Part shown: positions 11,662-24,334 of the stretch, in pieces
Layout of the letters: every line of letters begins with the position of its first letter
Position numbering within the stretch: position 1 is the stretch's first letter
DNA from: Misgurnus anguillicaudatus
Lineage: Eukaryota; Chordata; Actinopteri; Cypriniformes; Cobitidae
Direction of reading: 5' to 3'
DNA length: 64,000 nucleotides
Assembly (NCBI RefSeq): GCF_027580225.2
Contig: NC_073353.2
Coordinates: 37,819,001-37,883,000 of the forward strand
Notes under the pieces: model-generated
The model's database searches: none
The model's input: only the letters and a program-made list of their open reading frames with translations
What the model was told of the DNA's origin: nothing
Translations under genes and position numbers: made by a program

Positions 11662-13440
11662 GTTAATACTCAATATTACGACCCGCAAAGTACCGCATAA
11701 TTAAACCGAATTTAGCGTACCTATTTGTAACAACAGGGTACCTCTATAGTACGTACTTGTAGGAATAAGGGAACAATATTTTAAGTTTGGGGTAATAAGG
11801 GGTTAAGAATATGAAGAATTATAAATAACAGCACATCACTTTTATTTTAGTAGCCTATATTACTTGCTTTTAATAACAAAAGTCCAGCTGATTTAATGTG
11901 GTTATTTTTTTTAAGGCAAGTACAATAAAAATAGCAACTTATTCCCTATTTACCAGGTAACTCTAACATTTGCGGACATATTTAAAGTGATGCTTTGCAA
12001 TTGGATATGTTTGACTCTGAAACTCTTTTATTTCAAATGACACAATAATGGCCATAAAGCAGCACGCTATTTGTTTTTTTTTAAATAGGTGTTATCATTG
12101 GTAGAATAAAACTTTGCAACATGTGTAAACACGAGTATTTTAGCCAAATATAATTTATGCAATGGCAAACCAGAATGAAACAACCGCAGATAGGTATCCA
12201 ACTCGCGCTGAAGCAAAAGACGACTACATGCGTAGGCTACTGCGCAGGTGTAGAGCGCGCGGCCGTCTGCAGGAGGTTTGCTAGAACGTGATCCTGAGGT
12301 GAAATTTCTTTAAGAGGTTTTAAAAACTTTCTACACTGTGGAGTACGGCTGCGAATGATGTGAGCAGGATCCGCATGCTGGATAAGGTGACTGGTTTTGT
12401 TAATACATGTCTAACGCATTTCAAACAATGTTTATTCAAGAAAGTTGCCTGCTAACTGTAGCAGCAGGTTAGCTAGCACATAAGTTAGCCTAAAGTTAAT
12501 AACTGGCTCAGAAAACTCATTTTTTTGTCAAGGCACAGTGAAGAAACATTTACTGAAGGCTTTCATTTATGTTTTTTATATGTAATGCAGAACAGCATTT
12601 GTGAGACGACATCAATTCAACATCCGAGTGGACAAAGATTACCAACAGAGGAAGCCAAGCCGCAAAAACAACAAAACATTGTCATGACTTTTTATTTGAA
12701 ATAAACGTTTTGTGTTAATAAAAATTAAGTTTTGGCTTAATTATAGTGTTGTAAAGAGGTTTTGAAATAAGTTGTTTTAAAATAAAAATAACAATATTCT
12801 GTATGTTTATGGTATTTACCCTATAACATTCATAACAAGAGGTGAACAAAGCACCTCCTAACCGTAAATATAATAGTTACCTGGGAAATACACAAAACAA
12901 GGGGGTAACAAGCATCACTTTAATTTACACCCTGCAAAGGTAAGAGTTACCTGCTAACTACTGTATACATATACAGATCAAAGAGGTACAAGTTGCTATT
13001 AGTTTTATTGTATTTGCCTTAAAACACATGTAATCAAATTAAATCATTTGCACTTTTGCTATTATAATACAGTGTATACTGAAATAAAAGTGATGTGCTG
13101 TTATATTTTATTTGCCGAAGTGGCTCATAGACATCGACTACAATACACTTTCATCAGGTAAGTAGCAAATATGAAAAAAAAAACTATAACAAAAAAATTT
13201 ATAGACCATATTACCCATAGACGTAAGTCATACATACCACGTAATATTACAATAGGTACCCTGTAGTTATGAAATACTTTTTTCCATATATTCTTACCTC
13301 CTTATTACCCCAAACTTAAAAAATTGTTCCCTTATACCTACAAGTAGGTACTGTAGAGGTACTTTGTTGTTACAAATATGTACGCTGTAAATTCGGTTTA
13401 ATTACACGGTACATTGCGGGTTGTAATATAAAATGTTACC
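11662..13440. mobile_element. Long-TIR transposon with gene-like centre
   Basis: It is flanked by an 8-bp direct repeat, ataaaatt, at 11654-11661 and 13441-13448. The inverted arms are several hundred bases long: left 11662 to about 12050, right about 13010-13440. Shared blocks include taattaaaccgaattta, acaagtag and agcacatcacttttatt. The central 0.95 kb is unrelated to the arms and has a CpG-rich patch and splice-like signals (see 12349-12713). Long arms with an 8-9 bp duplication fit a Mutator-like or hAT-type element. No transposase is visible. Confidence 0.75.
12349..12713 (+). other. Possible captured exon pair inside long-TIR element
   Basis: A CpG-rich segment (12230-12290) precedes a short open stretch that reaches an ATG near 12377, with codons MLDK followed by a GTGACTGG donor-like site. 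A polypyrimidine stretch ending aatgcag lies near 12590. After it the frame stays open (NSICETT and onward) to a TAA inside tttgaaataaacg, with an AATAAA motif directly there. The predicted spliced peptide is about 40 residues. I do not recognise it. It could be a captured host gene fragment or coincidence. Confidence 0.3.
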
Positions 13441-13974
13441 ATAAAATTTTATCAAATGTTTGTCATTCCACGTTTGTGTTGTGACTAACAAAACCCTCAG
13501 TCGTTGTCATGCTTCTTTTTTTGTTTCCCCGTCTGTTTTTCCTTTGTTTGACCTGTAATGTATATCGAACTTCATTACCCATAATCCATCACTCCCTGTA
13601 GCATGATTTGTCTTGTTAGTCTCTGACTGTCACATGTTAGTTGCCCGTTCTCGCTTATGTTATCATATTGTTTAGTGTTCCTGTATGGATGTTGTGTAAG
13701 TTTTTGAGTTGTAAATAAAGTTTGTTAGATTTTACTATTCATCATCTGCTCTCGTCTGGATACACACCTCAGCCGTAACAGTCGTGAAAATATAGTACGG
13801 CCTCTCTGATACTACAATTAAAAACTACACACTGTGATTCTTTGGTGATTGTAAAATCATTCTCCTATAACATCCTAATGTAAATTAAATGAACTGTCAC
13901 TAAATTAGATCAATGAGGGAAGATGCTTGCTCTCTCTCTCTCACATTACCATCTCATATTTACACAAACACAAG

Positions 13975-14026
13975 CGCGCGCACGCACACACACACGCACA
14001 CGCGCGCACACACACACACACACACA
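13975..14026. repeat. (CA)n / (GC) microsatellite
   Basis: Alternating ca and cg dinucleotides form an interrupted array. No other feature is visible around it. Confidence 0.85.
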
Positions 14027-14347
14027 ATGAGCCAAATATGTACAGGAGAAAACATCATTTAACTGTTATAAATAAATAAAAAATATTGGAAAAGTTTTAT
14101 GGGAAATTATATTATATCGAAACACAGTTATGTCAATAAAGTCCTTAAATTGATTTATTAATTCCACTCTAGCTGTTTATGCAGAATGACTATGGTGACA
14201 TAAAATATTCAACATTAATGTGCCTCCCACAGCCGCTTCACTTACATGCAGGGGCATTGGAGTGGGAGGAAACTACAACACGCATATTTAACATGGCACA
14301 TCAATGATCATGAGCTACACAGATAGATGATAACAAACAGCACGTGG

Positions 14348-14467
14348 GCGAGAGAGAGAACGAGAGAGAGAGAGAAATAGAGTGAGAGAGTATGAGAGAG
14401 AGTGAGAAAGAGAGAGAGAGAGAGTGAGAGAGAGAGAGAAATAGAGTGAGAGAGAGAGAGAGAGAGT
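14348..14467. repeat. (GA)n-rich array, interrupted
   Basis: Long runs of ga are interrupted by gagaaatagagtgaga units repeated at least twice, so the array has both dinucleotide and higher-order structure. It gives a spurious arginine-glutamate reading frame. Confidence 0.9.
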
Positions 14468-14988
14468 GTTCATTATGTGTGATTTACATACAGCTCAACA
14501 GTTTATTTAAAACATCTAATGCAAGATGTTACCCATTAGCTTTATATAAGGTGACTATATATGCATTGAATTTACATTCTCTACAGTCTGATATAATTAT
14601 AAATACAACATCATTTAAACCAGTTGCATCTTTGCACAATTTGAACTCCGGTGCCATTTCATTGTGATTTACAGATTCACAGTAAATTATGGACACATCT
14701 ACAGGTCAATAGCAAAAAATATTCAATGTTATATCACAAACAATTACATCTCACACACACAACAGCACTTGTCACTTACTGCAATGCTCTTGGATGATGT
14801 TGATGGACATTTCACCTGATGAGAGACGCTGGCAGTTTGATTCATTGAGGAAAACTGACGAAGACCCAAAAGTGCAATCAATCAATCTGTATAATTAAAG
14901 CAGATCCAGAGTTATGACGATGAAGATAATGAAGGTAGTGAATGTGATGAAACACCAATGAATTCAGCAGTGCTCGCATGCCTGCCAG

Positions 14989-14989
<1 letters not shown>

Positions 14990-15022
<33 letters not shown>
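14990..15022. repeat. (TC)n microsatellite
   Basis: A near-pure tc dinucleotide run. The leucine-serine and arginine-glutamate reading frames crossing it are artefacts. Confidence 0.9.
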
Positions 15023-15027
<5 letters not shown>

Positions 15028-15349
15028 ATGGACACAAACACGCTCACAGTCTCTTTCAAAACATGCATTTAGCCCATCATGTGCAGGGCTCGTCATGTCA
15101 AAATATGTGTTCAGCGCGTCATTGTAACATATGTGCATCATGGGTCATGTCAAAATGAATGCCTGCTGCAGACGCTTCAAAGGGGTTTATGATAAAAGAG
15201 ACACTTGCATTTGCCAGATACTCACGTTAAGTTAGTGTCTTGCAAGTATTTTGTGAATATGAGCGTCTCTTGTCATGAACCCTTTTAACGCATATGTAGG
15301 AGGGCACTTATTTTGACATGATGAACATAGGTTCACATATTTTGAATTT

Positions 15350-15496
15350 CTGCCCCTAGGAAGAGAAGTCACCTGCCACCACTGATTGACTGACTTCTTA
15401 TCAGCTATTTTTTGTGTGTGTATGCCCCTAGGAAGAGAAGTCACCTGCCACCACTGATTGACTGACTTCTCATCAGCTTTTTTTGTGTGTATGTTT
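15350..15496. repeat. Tandem duplication of about 72 bp
   Basis: Two head-to-tail copies each carry cccctaggaagagaagtcac, ctgccaccactgattgactg and tgtgtgtatg. They differ at only a few bases (cttatcag against ctcatcag), which suggests a recent duplication. No coding meaning is apparent. Confidence 0.9.
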
Positions 15497-15591
15497 GTAT
15501 TGTTGTAATGATACACAGTAAAAAATATGAATCTCTGTGTAATTTTTCTATTTGATTAGACAGCTGTCTTGTTTTATGAATGGTTTGGCTT

Positions 15592-15801
15592 TCATAAAAC
15601 ATGCACAATAATTAGTGTTTTTAAAAATGGGTTTGCAGTCAAATGTATACAGGGAGAAGAGAAGGGGGTCAGTACACAGCCCTGTGGTGCTCCTGTGTTC
15701 AGTACAATGGAGGGTGAGACATGCTTTCCCATGCGCACAGTTTGTGGTCTGCCAGTGAAGAAGTCTTGGACCCATTTTGCACAGATGTGGGTTGAGGCCA
15801 A
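15592..15801 (-). pseudogene. LINE reverse-transcriptase fragment (L2/CR1-like), frameshifted
   Basis: On the minus strand the frame reads WVQDFFTGRPQTVRMG then SIVLNTGAPQGCVLTP. This is the conserved fingers-palm region of L2/CR1-type non-LTR reverse transcriptases (NTGAPQG block). Just after it the expected continuation PLLFSLYTFDC is found in another frame, so one small indel lies in the run of C residues near 15665. Both ends are truncated. It is a dead-on-arrival LINE fragment. Confidence 0.85.
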
Positions 15802-16600
15802 GGTGTTTCTCAGTCCTAATTTAAGTGAAGTGTATGATTTTCAACACTTTGTTGTGCCACAAACGGAATTTTAGATGCAGGCATTTATTTAAAAATATTG
15901 AATAGTGAAATTCCAAATAGGAGATTATGTTTAACACACATTTAACAAAGAATATTCAAGAGAATACATTATGAATGATATACTGTAGCCTACACACATT
16001 GGAAACGAAAGATAAACATGTTTTAAATGAACCTATACAATATTTGAGTTTCCATGGCAACACATCAAGCTCATCATGCGAATGTACTGTAGCACTTTCT
16101 GCTGGACAGCACAAGCACAGCAGTTTCTTTCTCATTCAACGCAGACAAGTACAAACCATAATAAACATATTATTAACCAATTATATTTATAATTTTAAAA
16201 ATCGGTTTGTGTTCAATTTGAATAATAATAAGAGTCCTTTTTTATTTAACGAGCATCTATGGTCCGATTCACGATTTTACATCTTCTTCGATGTGTAAGT
16301 GTGTATTAGTTCATGTTAACGATATGCAAAAGGTACAAACGCCAAAGTAAACAATGATGTGAGTTATCGTCTCCAACGTAAATCTCTTTTCTTGGAATAC
16401 AACAAGCACACGGATTGTAGGTAACAGTTTACTTCCTGAGATTGGTGATGTAGTAAAGACCGACATTATCATAATTCCTCCCGCTTCAGATTCATAATTC
16501 ACAGCCTGTAAGTTAACTCCTGTTAGCATTGCATTGTGAGCGAATCTTTCAAACATGGTAAGGAGCATCACATTTCGGGCTGATGTCAGAGGTATTCAGG

Positions 16601-16830
16601 CCAATCAATTCAATTCAATTCAATTTTATTTATATAGCGCTTTTCACAAATGTTAATTGTTGCAAAGCAGCTTTACATGAGTAGATGTAAAGGAGAACAC
16701 AGAAAATCAATAGATAATATAAGCAGTAGAACATAGCGGCTAAGGTTAAACCGTACAAGCAAGCGTATTAATAGTGTTACATATACAGTAAAGTGCTAAG
16801 CTAAGCCAAAGTTGTCTGACTCTCCCTGGG
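16601..16830. repeat. Teleost dispersed repeat with attcaattttatttatatagcgc tail
   Basis: The repeat starts with three ttcaa units, then ttttatttatatagcgctt and a gcaaagcagctttaca block. The same tail appears at 39396-39440 and, in reverse, at about 59325-59372 at the end of an L2-like LINE. It is probably a LINE 3' tail or a SINE derived from it. Confidence 0.65.
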
Positions 16831-16831
16831 A

Positions 16832-17071
16832 CCCCTTACGAAAATTAACCATGGTTTTATTACAGTTAAAACCAAAAAACCATGGTTACTGTAGTAAAAC
16901 CATAGTAACTACAAAATAACCATGGTTTTGACAATCATGGTTTTCAAAGACCATAGTAGAACCATAGTTAGTGTAGTAAAACCATGGTTTTGCTGCTAGT
17001 AATCAATACACCAAAAAACCATGGTTACTACACTTTTACCACAATATAAACATGGTTAATTTCCGTAAGGG
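16832..17071. mobile_element. Palindromic MITE built of accatggtt repeats
   Basis: The ends are cccttacgaaaattaacc and the inverted ggttaatttccgtaaggg. Between them the word accatggtt (itself containing palindromic ccatgg) and gtagtaaaaccat recur many times on both strands, so the whole can form multiple hairpins. No coding capacity. Confidence 0.8.
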
Positions 17072-17079
17072 ACTAAAAA

Positions 17080-19838
<2,759 letters not shown>

Positions 19839-19844
19839 ATATAT

Positions 19845-20098
19845 ATGAAGAGTTTCGTTGCAAAACGAGATAAATCCATTTTTTAACATTTTTGTCAGAA
19901 CATGTTTATTATTATGTTATCATGTTATTATTTTGTTTTATGGTGCTACTTAGCTGTATTTTTTAAGTTATGAAGGGTAAAATCAAAACAAACCAACTGC
20001 AGTTGAATTGATATTAATTGGAATGCACAACCAAAAAATGAGATTTCTGAAAAATTTAAAAAACGGAGTTATCTCGTTTTTGAAAAGAAACTCTTCAT
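19845..20098. mobile_element. Small TIR element related to the preceding one (254 bp)
   Basis: The ends are atgaagagtttcgttgcaaa and the inverted tttgaaaagaaactcttcat, with the shared core atgaagagttt and an acgagataa subterminal word inverted on the other side. Only six bases of TA repeat separate it from the previous copy, so two family members sit back to back. Confidence 0.8.
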
Positions 20099-20508
20099 AT
20101 ATAGATATAGATACGGTAGGGATAGGAAGCGGATTAAACTGGTTCAGCCGGTGGTCGTTGGTCGAGCATCGGCTAGGCATGACGTTGAAGGACAGCCAGT
20201 ACACTGAAAAAAATGGACTTAGTGGGTCTTTGAATTTAAATAAAATAAACATGTATATGCAACACAAAATATTTATATTCCTTGTGTAAACATAATTTAA
20301 TTGATTAGGATTAAAATGTTTTGTTTGAATGTAAAATGAACACATTATTCTCACATTGATTAAAATTGATTGAATTGAATGCTTAAAGCAATAAAATTGG
20401 GTTTGGACACAAAACGGCACCTCCTGAGCAGCAGGGGCAGTATAGCTCATTGAGAAGGACGTCGATTGCCATAAAAGAAGAATAAAGATCGTTTTTTTGG
20501 GCGCCAAA

Positions 20509-21601
20509 ATGAAGACTAAGCACAGCAGTCACTGCCAGTCAGTCAGAACAACTCTCTCAGACGGACACCACGTTATTAAAGTAAGTTCTATTATTTATTT
20601 ATGTTCGCTTCATACGTGATATATCTTCACTAGATAGACTATTTTTTTGTTTACAACATGTAGCCATTGCACTGACTTGTAGTAAATATTAGTTTGGAGA
20701 AGGTTGGTGGAGTAAGTCAGTCAAGCTCATAAAGAAAAACATAGCGTTTTAAAAACGTCAGCTGTTTAATGTTATTTCACGTTTGGTAGTTTTATCTGAG
20801 TTGACAACTGTCAGCTTTGAGTTGACTTTTGAGGCACTTTTTACTCAGTTGTTCTATGGAAACCTGTCAGGACAAATAAAACGCTAACCAAAAGTTATTC
20901 TGTCCAGAGTAACGTTATCCATGTAAGTAATTTACCAGATGATATCAATTAACTACATTAATAATGACATTGCGTATCAAACAAACTGTCTGCTTAATCA
21001 GCTGAACAGACCCGCGTCAGTTATTCATGACTTCGCTACGCAACGAGCAACACTTGATTCAATTAGAAAAAGCTCTTTTTTTTAAATGTCTCGCGTCTGG
21101 TATATTAACTGAAAAAAATCGCTTTGAAGTGCCACACCTTAAAGCTGACGTTTTCAGAAGAGCACCTTGTTGTTTTAAGATCTCATTTTGTCCAACATTG
21201 CGTCCTATGACAGATATAATACTTATTTCATTATTGCTCTGTGTATGTGTGGTCTTAATCATTTGAGGTTATGTGTTGATTTCACCTCTGAATATTTTCT
21301 CTTATAGGTCCATCATCCTTGCACACACTCAAAAGCATTGGTAAGTCATTTCTTTCACTTTTGTACTGCTGTTAGGAGCTAAATCTTATTTTTGTAACTA
21401 ATATACAATTATTATTCTTTGACTCGCAGTACTCAAATATACAATGGTTGGTTAATTTGTTTTCAGATAAATGCTGAATTTGAAAGAATCACTACTGTCT
21501 TATGTTCCTGCGTGTCACCTGGACCTCCAATCCAAAAACCTGATGAAACTCTTCTATCAGAAAGGATGACAGCTAGCAAAAAGGCTTCAAACAATCAATG
21601 A
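20509..21601 (+). CDS. Hypothetical spliced ORF inside the TA-flanked element (79 aa)
   Basis: Three exons join in phase 0: 20509-20580 (ATG start, GTAAGT donor), 21308-21340 (preceded by cttatag, followed by GTAAGT) and 21467-21601 (preceded by gttttcag, ending TGA). Exon 3 continues as transcript to a GTAAGT donor at 21615. A fourth exon begins at 22360 after tttgtacag. The first-exon peptide begins MKTKHSSHCQS. I do not recognise the 79-residue product. The fourth exon contains a different, recognisable decayed coding segment (see 22360-22587). In-frame joining of three exons supports a real transcript model, but translation is uncertain. Confidence 0.4.
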
Positions 21602-21733
21602 TCAAATGACAGATGTAAGTAATATAGATTCATAGACATAAAATGTGTAAACCTTGTTGGAAGTACAGAACATTTAGTATGTTTTAGTTACAACATCTTT
21701 TGGCACACGGGTCATTAAAACACCTGGGAAGAT

Positions 21734-22055
21734 TTAAAGGGGTAGTTCACCCAAAAGTAAAAATTCTCATCACTTACTCCCTATCATGTTGTTACAAACC
21801 TGTATAAATGTCTTTGTTCTGATGAACACTAAGGAAGATATTTTGAGGAATGTTTGTAACCAAACCAATCATGAGCCCCATTCACTTTCATAGTGGAGAA
21901 AAATAATACTATTGAAGTGAATGGGGCTCATGAACAGTTTGGTTGCAAACATTTCTCAAAATAAATATCTTCCTTCATGTTCATCAGAACAAAGACATTT
22001 ATACAGGTTTGTAACAACATGAGAGTGAGAAAATGAGAGAATTCACTTTTGCTGT
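21734..22055. mobile_element. Hairpin MITE with TTAA-type end
   Basis: It begins tttaaaggggtagttcaccc. The middle folds back: catgagccccattcacttt is mirrored by aagtgaatggggctcatg, and the outer arms share acctgtataaatgtctttg and its inverse. A half copy lies at 5395-5535 and a more distant relative at 60591-61022. No coding capacity. Confidence 0.8.
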
Positions 22056-22120
22056 GATTGTCAGGTATGGTAGCACACACTCGAAATGTGGCCTCTTTAT
22101 TTAACTCATCCCAGTGTAGT

Positions 22121-22122
<2 letters not shown>

Positions 22123-22159
<37 letters not shown>

Positions 22160-22168
22160 ACACACACA
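22123..22168. repeat. (CA)n microsatellite
   Basis: A ca dinucleotide run with one interruption (cacacca). It gives spurious histidine-threonine frames. Confidence 0.9.
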
Positions 22169-22359
22169 GCAGTGGACAGTGCAGCTGCCTTGCTTTGTAA
22201 CCCATATATTTGTAACCAATTGTAACATGCTGTGGCAATGCACATGGGTCTGTATACTTACATTTATATTTGTTTGCATTGTACTAATTTCCAATGACAC
22301 TTTTATTGTAACAGTAACTTTTTTCTGTTTCTTTAACTACATTTGTTTGTTTTGTACAG

Positions 22360-22587
22360 GGCATGGATGAAGTCAGCATCAGTGAGGTCATTTGAAGACA
22401 CCAATGTTGGGATTTGTGCTCTCAAACAACCTGCTGCTTGTGATGAAGAAGAGGATCTTTGTATAGTCCTGGAAGGCATGAAGGTGTTGCAACATCGTGT
22501 TTGAGCTGATGTATGCCTTAAACCTGAGCTATCCTGATCTCCGCTTTATTTTTGAGGAAATCCAAAAGATTTTAATGGAACTGCATT
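22360..22587 (+). pseudogene. Decayed 3' exon of a repetitive fish SAMD3-like gene family
   Basis: From the acceptor at 22360 one frame stays open (AWMKSASVRSFEDTNVGI and onward) through DEEEDLCIVLEGMKVLQH and then stops. A second frame directly after it reads ELMYALNLSYPDLRFIFEE and IQKILMELH before a stop. I recall a multi-copy fish family annotated as SAMD3-like or uncharacterised that ends with this LxYALNLSYP...F...QKI.MELD pattern. Here a stretch between the two halves is missing and the frame is shifted, so this copy is not functional in full. The family assignment is from memory and needs a search. Confidence 0.5.
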
Positions 22588-23679
22588 GAGAGTAACTTTA
22601 ACGAACAGTTTCTTTCAGTGAAAGGATCAGAAAGACTGTGCTGCTCATTTTTGACTTTTTTATCTGTTTTAAGTGTTTTCTCTTATTAATACATTAACAG
22701 TTTGCTGCTCAGAGTCGATTTTGGAAATGGTTGTTCTATTTTGTTTTTGTTGAATCTTTGATTAACAGTTTATACAAATGCTGTAGCTCTGACTTTCTGA
22801 AGGATTGATATTTTCCAGTTTGTAAATCCATTTTAAAAATAATAGTACATACTGTTTTGCATGTCTCTTTGGAATGCAGTGTTTGTGCTTTAGCACTTCT
22901 AAATCTACTGTGATAGTAACTATTTTAAACATTTGGGTCAGTTTCACAGATGGGGCTTTTCCTAGTCCCAGACTTTTGCAATGCCATATATCAGTGCCCT
23001 TGTTTTGTCTAAAGATGTACTCCATTGTTGTTTTTGTAAGGTAGGTTTGTTTGTAAACATTTTGTAAAAATATCCTAATATAACTAGGGCCTAGTCATGA
23101 ATTAATCTACAACCTGTTTGGGAAATTGCCCCTTTATGTATGTACTGCATGTGCTGATTGTTGGAATAGTTATTGACTGTTAATGAATTAATGTGTAGTG
23201 ATTTAAATGAATTGATGATCTGAAAGCAGTGGTTTGCCTCAATATCACTCAACATTTGTACAAAACTCTTCACTTTTTATGCCAATGCAAATGTATTTTG
23301 TATTTAAAAAGAAATAAATAACATTTGGATAATTATGGGTGATTATTCTGGTGCCAGAGACATAATGAAATTGCTTTAGAGTTACATAATCCCATAATAT
23401 AAGCATTAAAAAAGCATGTTGGAATTACAGATGAAAATCTAGTCCCCTTACATAATTAAATTACTTAAACATTACAAAATATATGTGTTATAGTAAAGAG
23501 AAATATCACTTTGAGTCAACATATTTGTATTAGACTACTTAAAATAATTAAAATGTTTTGGTCTGACACATAAAAATTATTTGAGGAAAATTATTTTGGT
23601 TTTAAACAATCGGATCATGTGGGACCGATGTACACATTAAAATTACGTAAATTGAAAGGATTTTTTTTTTTTCAGTGTA

Positions 23680-24171
23680 GATCAGTGGTGCGATGACCTT
23701 CACAGCAACAGGAACTGGGTCTGTTTGCGTCATTGTCCCCGGGCCCGAGGACGAGACAGGGAGACAAAAACAGAGTTCTATTAGCGTAGGGGCCGTTCGC
23801 ATGTAATGCAAGTGTCATACATTATGGTTGTTTAAGTCAGCTCGGTTCCAGACAGGCTAACTATTGCGGCAATAGTGTATTACCCATATGAGGTGTGTGA
23901 GTGCCAATCACAGCGGACAGATTAGTTGTCCAATCAGGGATACAGAGCTTTTCAAATCCGTGTGTTTCAGGAAGAGACTGAAATCTAGAGCTACAAAAAT
24001 TTACGGTATGTGGAAAATATTGTGTGTTTTTTAACCATGAACAACGCGAACACATTGTATTATACCAAACAAAATAACGTCATTTTTTAGCAATGAAATA
24101 GGTGCTCTTTAATACAGAACAAAATAACAAATAAGCACATATTATGAACATAACAAGCAAATTATATGATA
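23680..24171. other. Intergenic, nothing recognised
   Basis: No exon, RNA gene or recognisable repeat was identified between the TA-flanked element and the Tc1-like end at 24172. Confidence 0.5.
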
Positions 24172-24334
24172 TACAGTGCCCTCTATAAGTATTGGAACAG
24201 AGGGACATTTTGTTATTTTAGCGGGCTATCAAAATGTATTCCAGTTAAAGTCATATAATGAATATTGTCTTAAAGTGCACACTCTCAGCTTTATGTAGAG
24301 GTTATTCACATCCAAGTTAAGGAATTAAAGCTGT

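Larger units (their letters stand above)
11481..13786. mobile_element. TIR element split by a nested insertion
   Basis: The left end is CACGACTGTTACGGCTGAGG. The right end, read in reverse complement, begins with the same 20 bases and continues with a near match of tatccagacgag. Both halves also carry inverted ataaactttattta- and agattttactat-type blocks. Without the 1779-bp nested element at 11662-13440 it is about 530 bp. No clear target duplication was found. Confidence 0.75.
20200..23679. mobile_element. TA-flanked 3.5-kb element carrying a spliced transcription unit
   Basis: The left edge reads tacactgaaaaaaa and the right edge is its inverse, tttttttcagtgta, with TA at both outer edges. 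The termini resemble those of the small MITE at 3083-3273. Unlike a MITE, the interior holds what looks like a promoter-proximal exon, three further exons with canonical splice signals, and an AATAAA near 23310. A hairpin element (21734-22055) and a (CA)n run lie inside its third intron. No transposase is seen. Confidence 0.55.

Noticed and set aside
15975..16298. 107-codon plus-strand frame
   Set aside because: AT-rich, low-complexity composition, no splice context and no recognisable motif.
19983..20507. 174-codon minus-strand frame
   Set aside because: It crosses a TIR element and the left edge of the TA-flanked unit, so it spans unrelated sequences; phenylalanine- and isoleucine-rich from AT-rich DNA.
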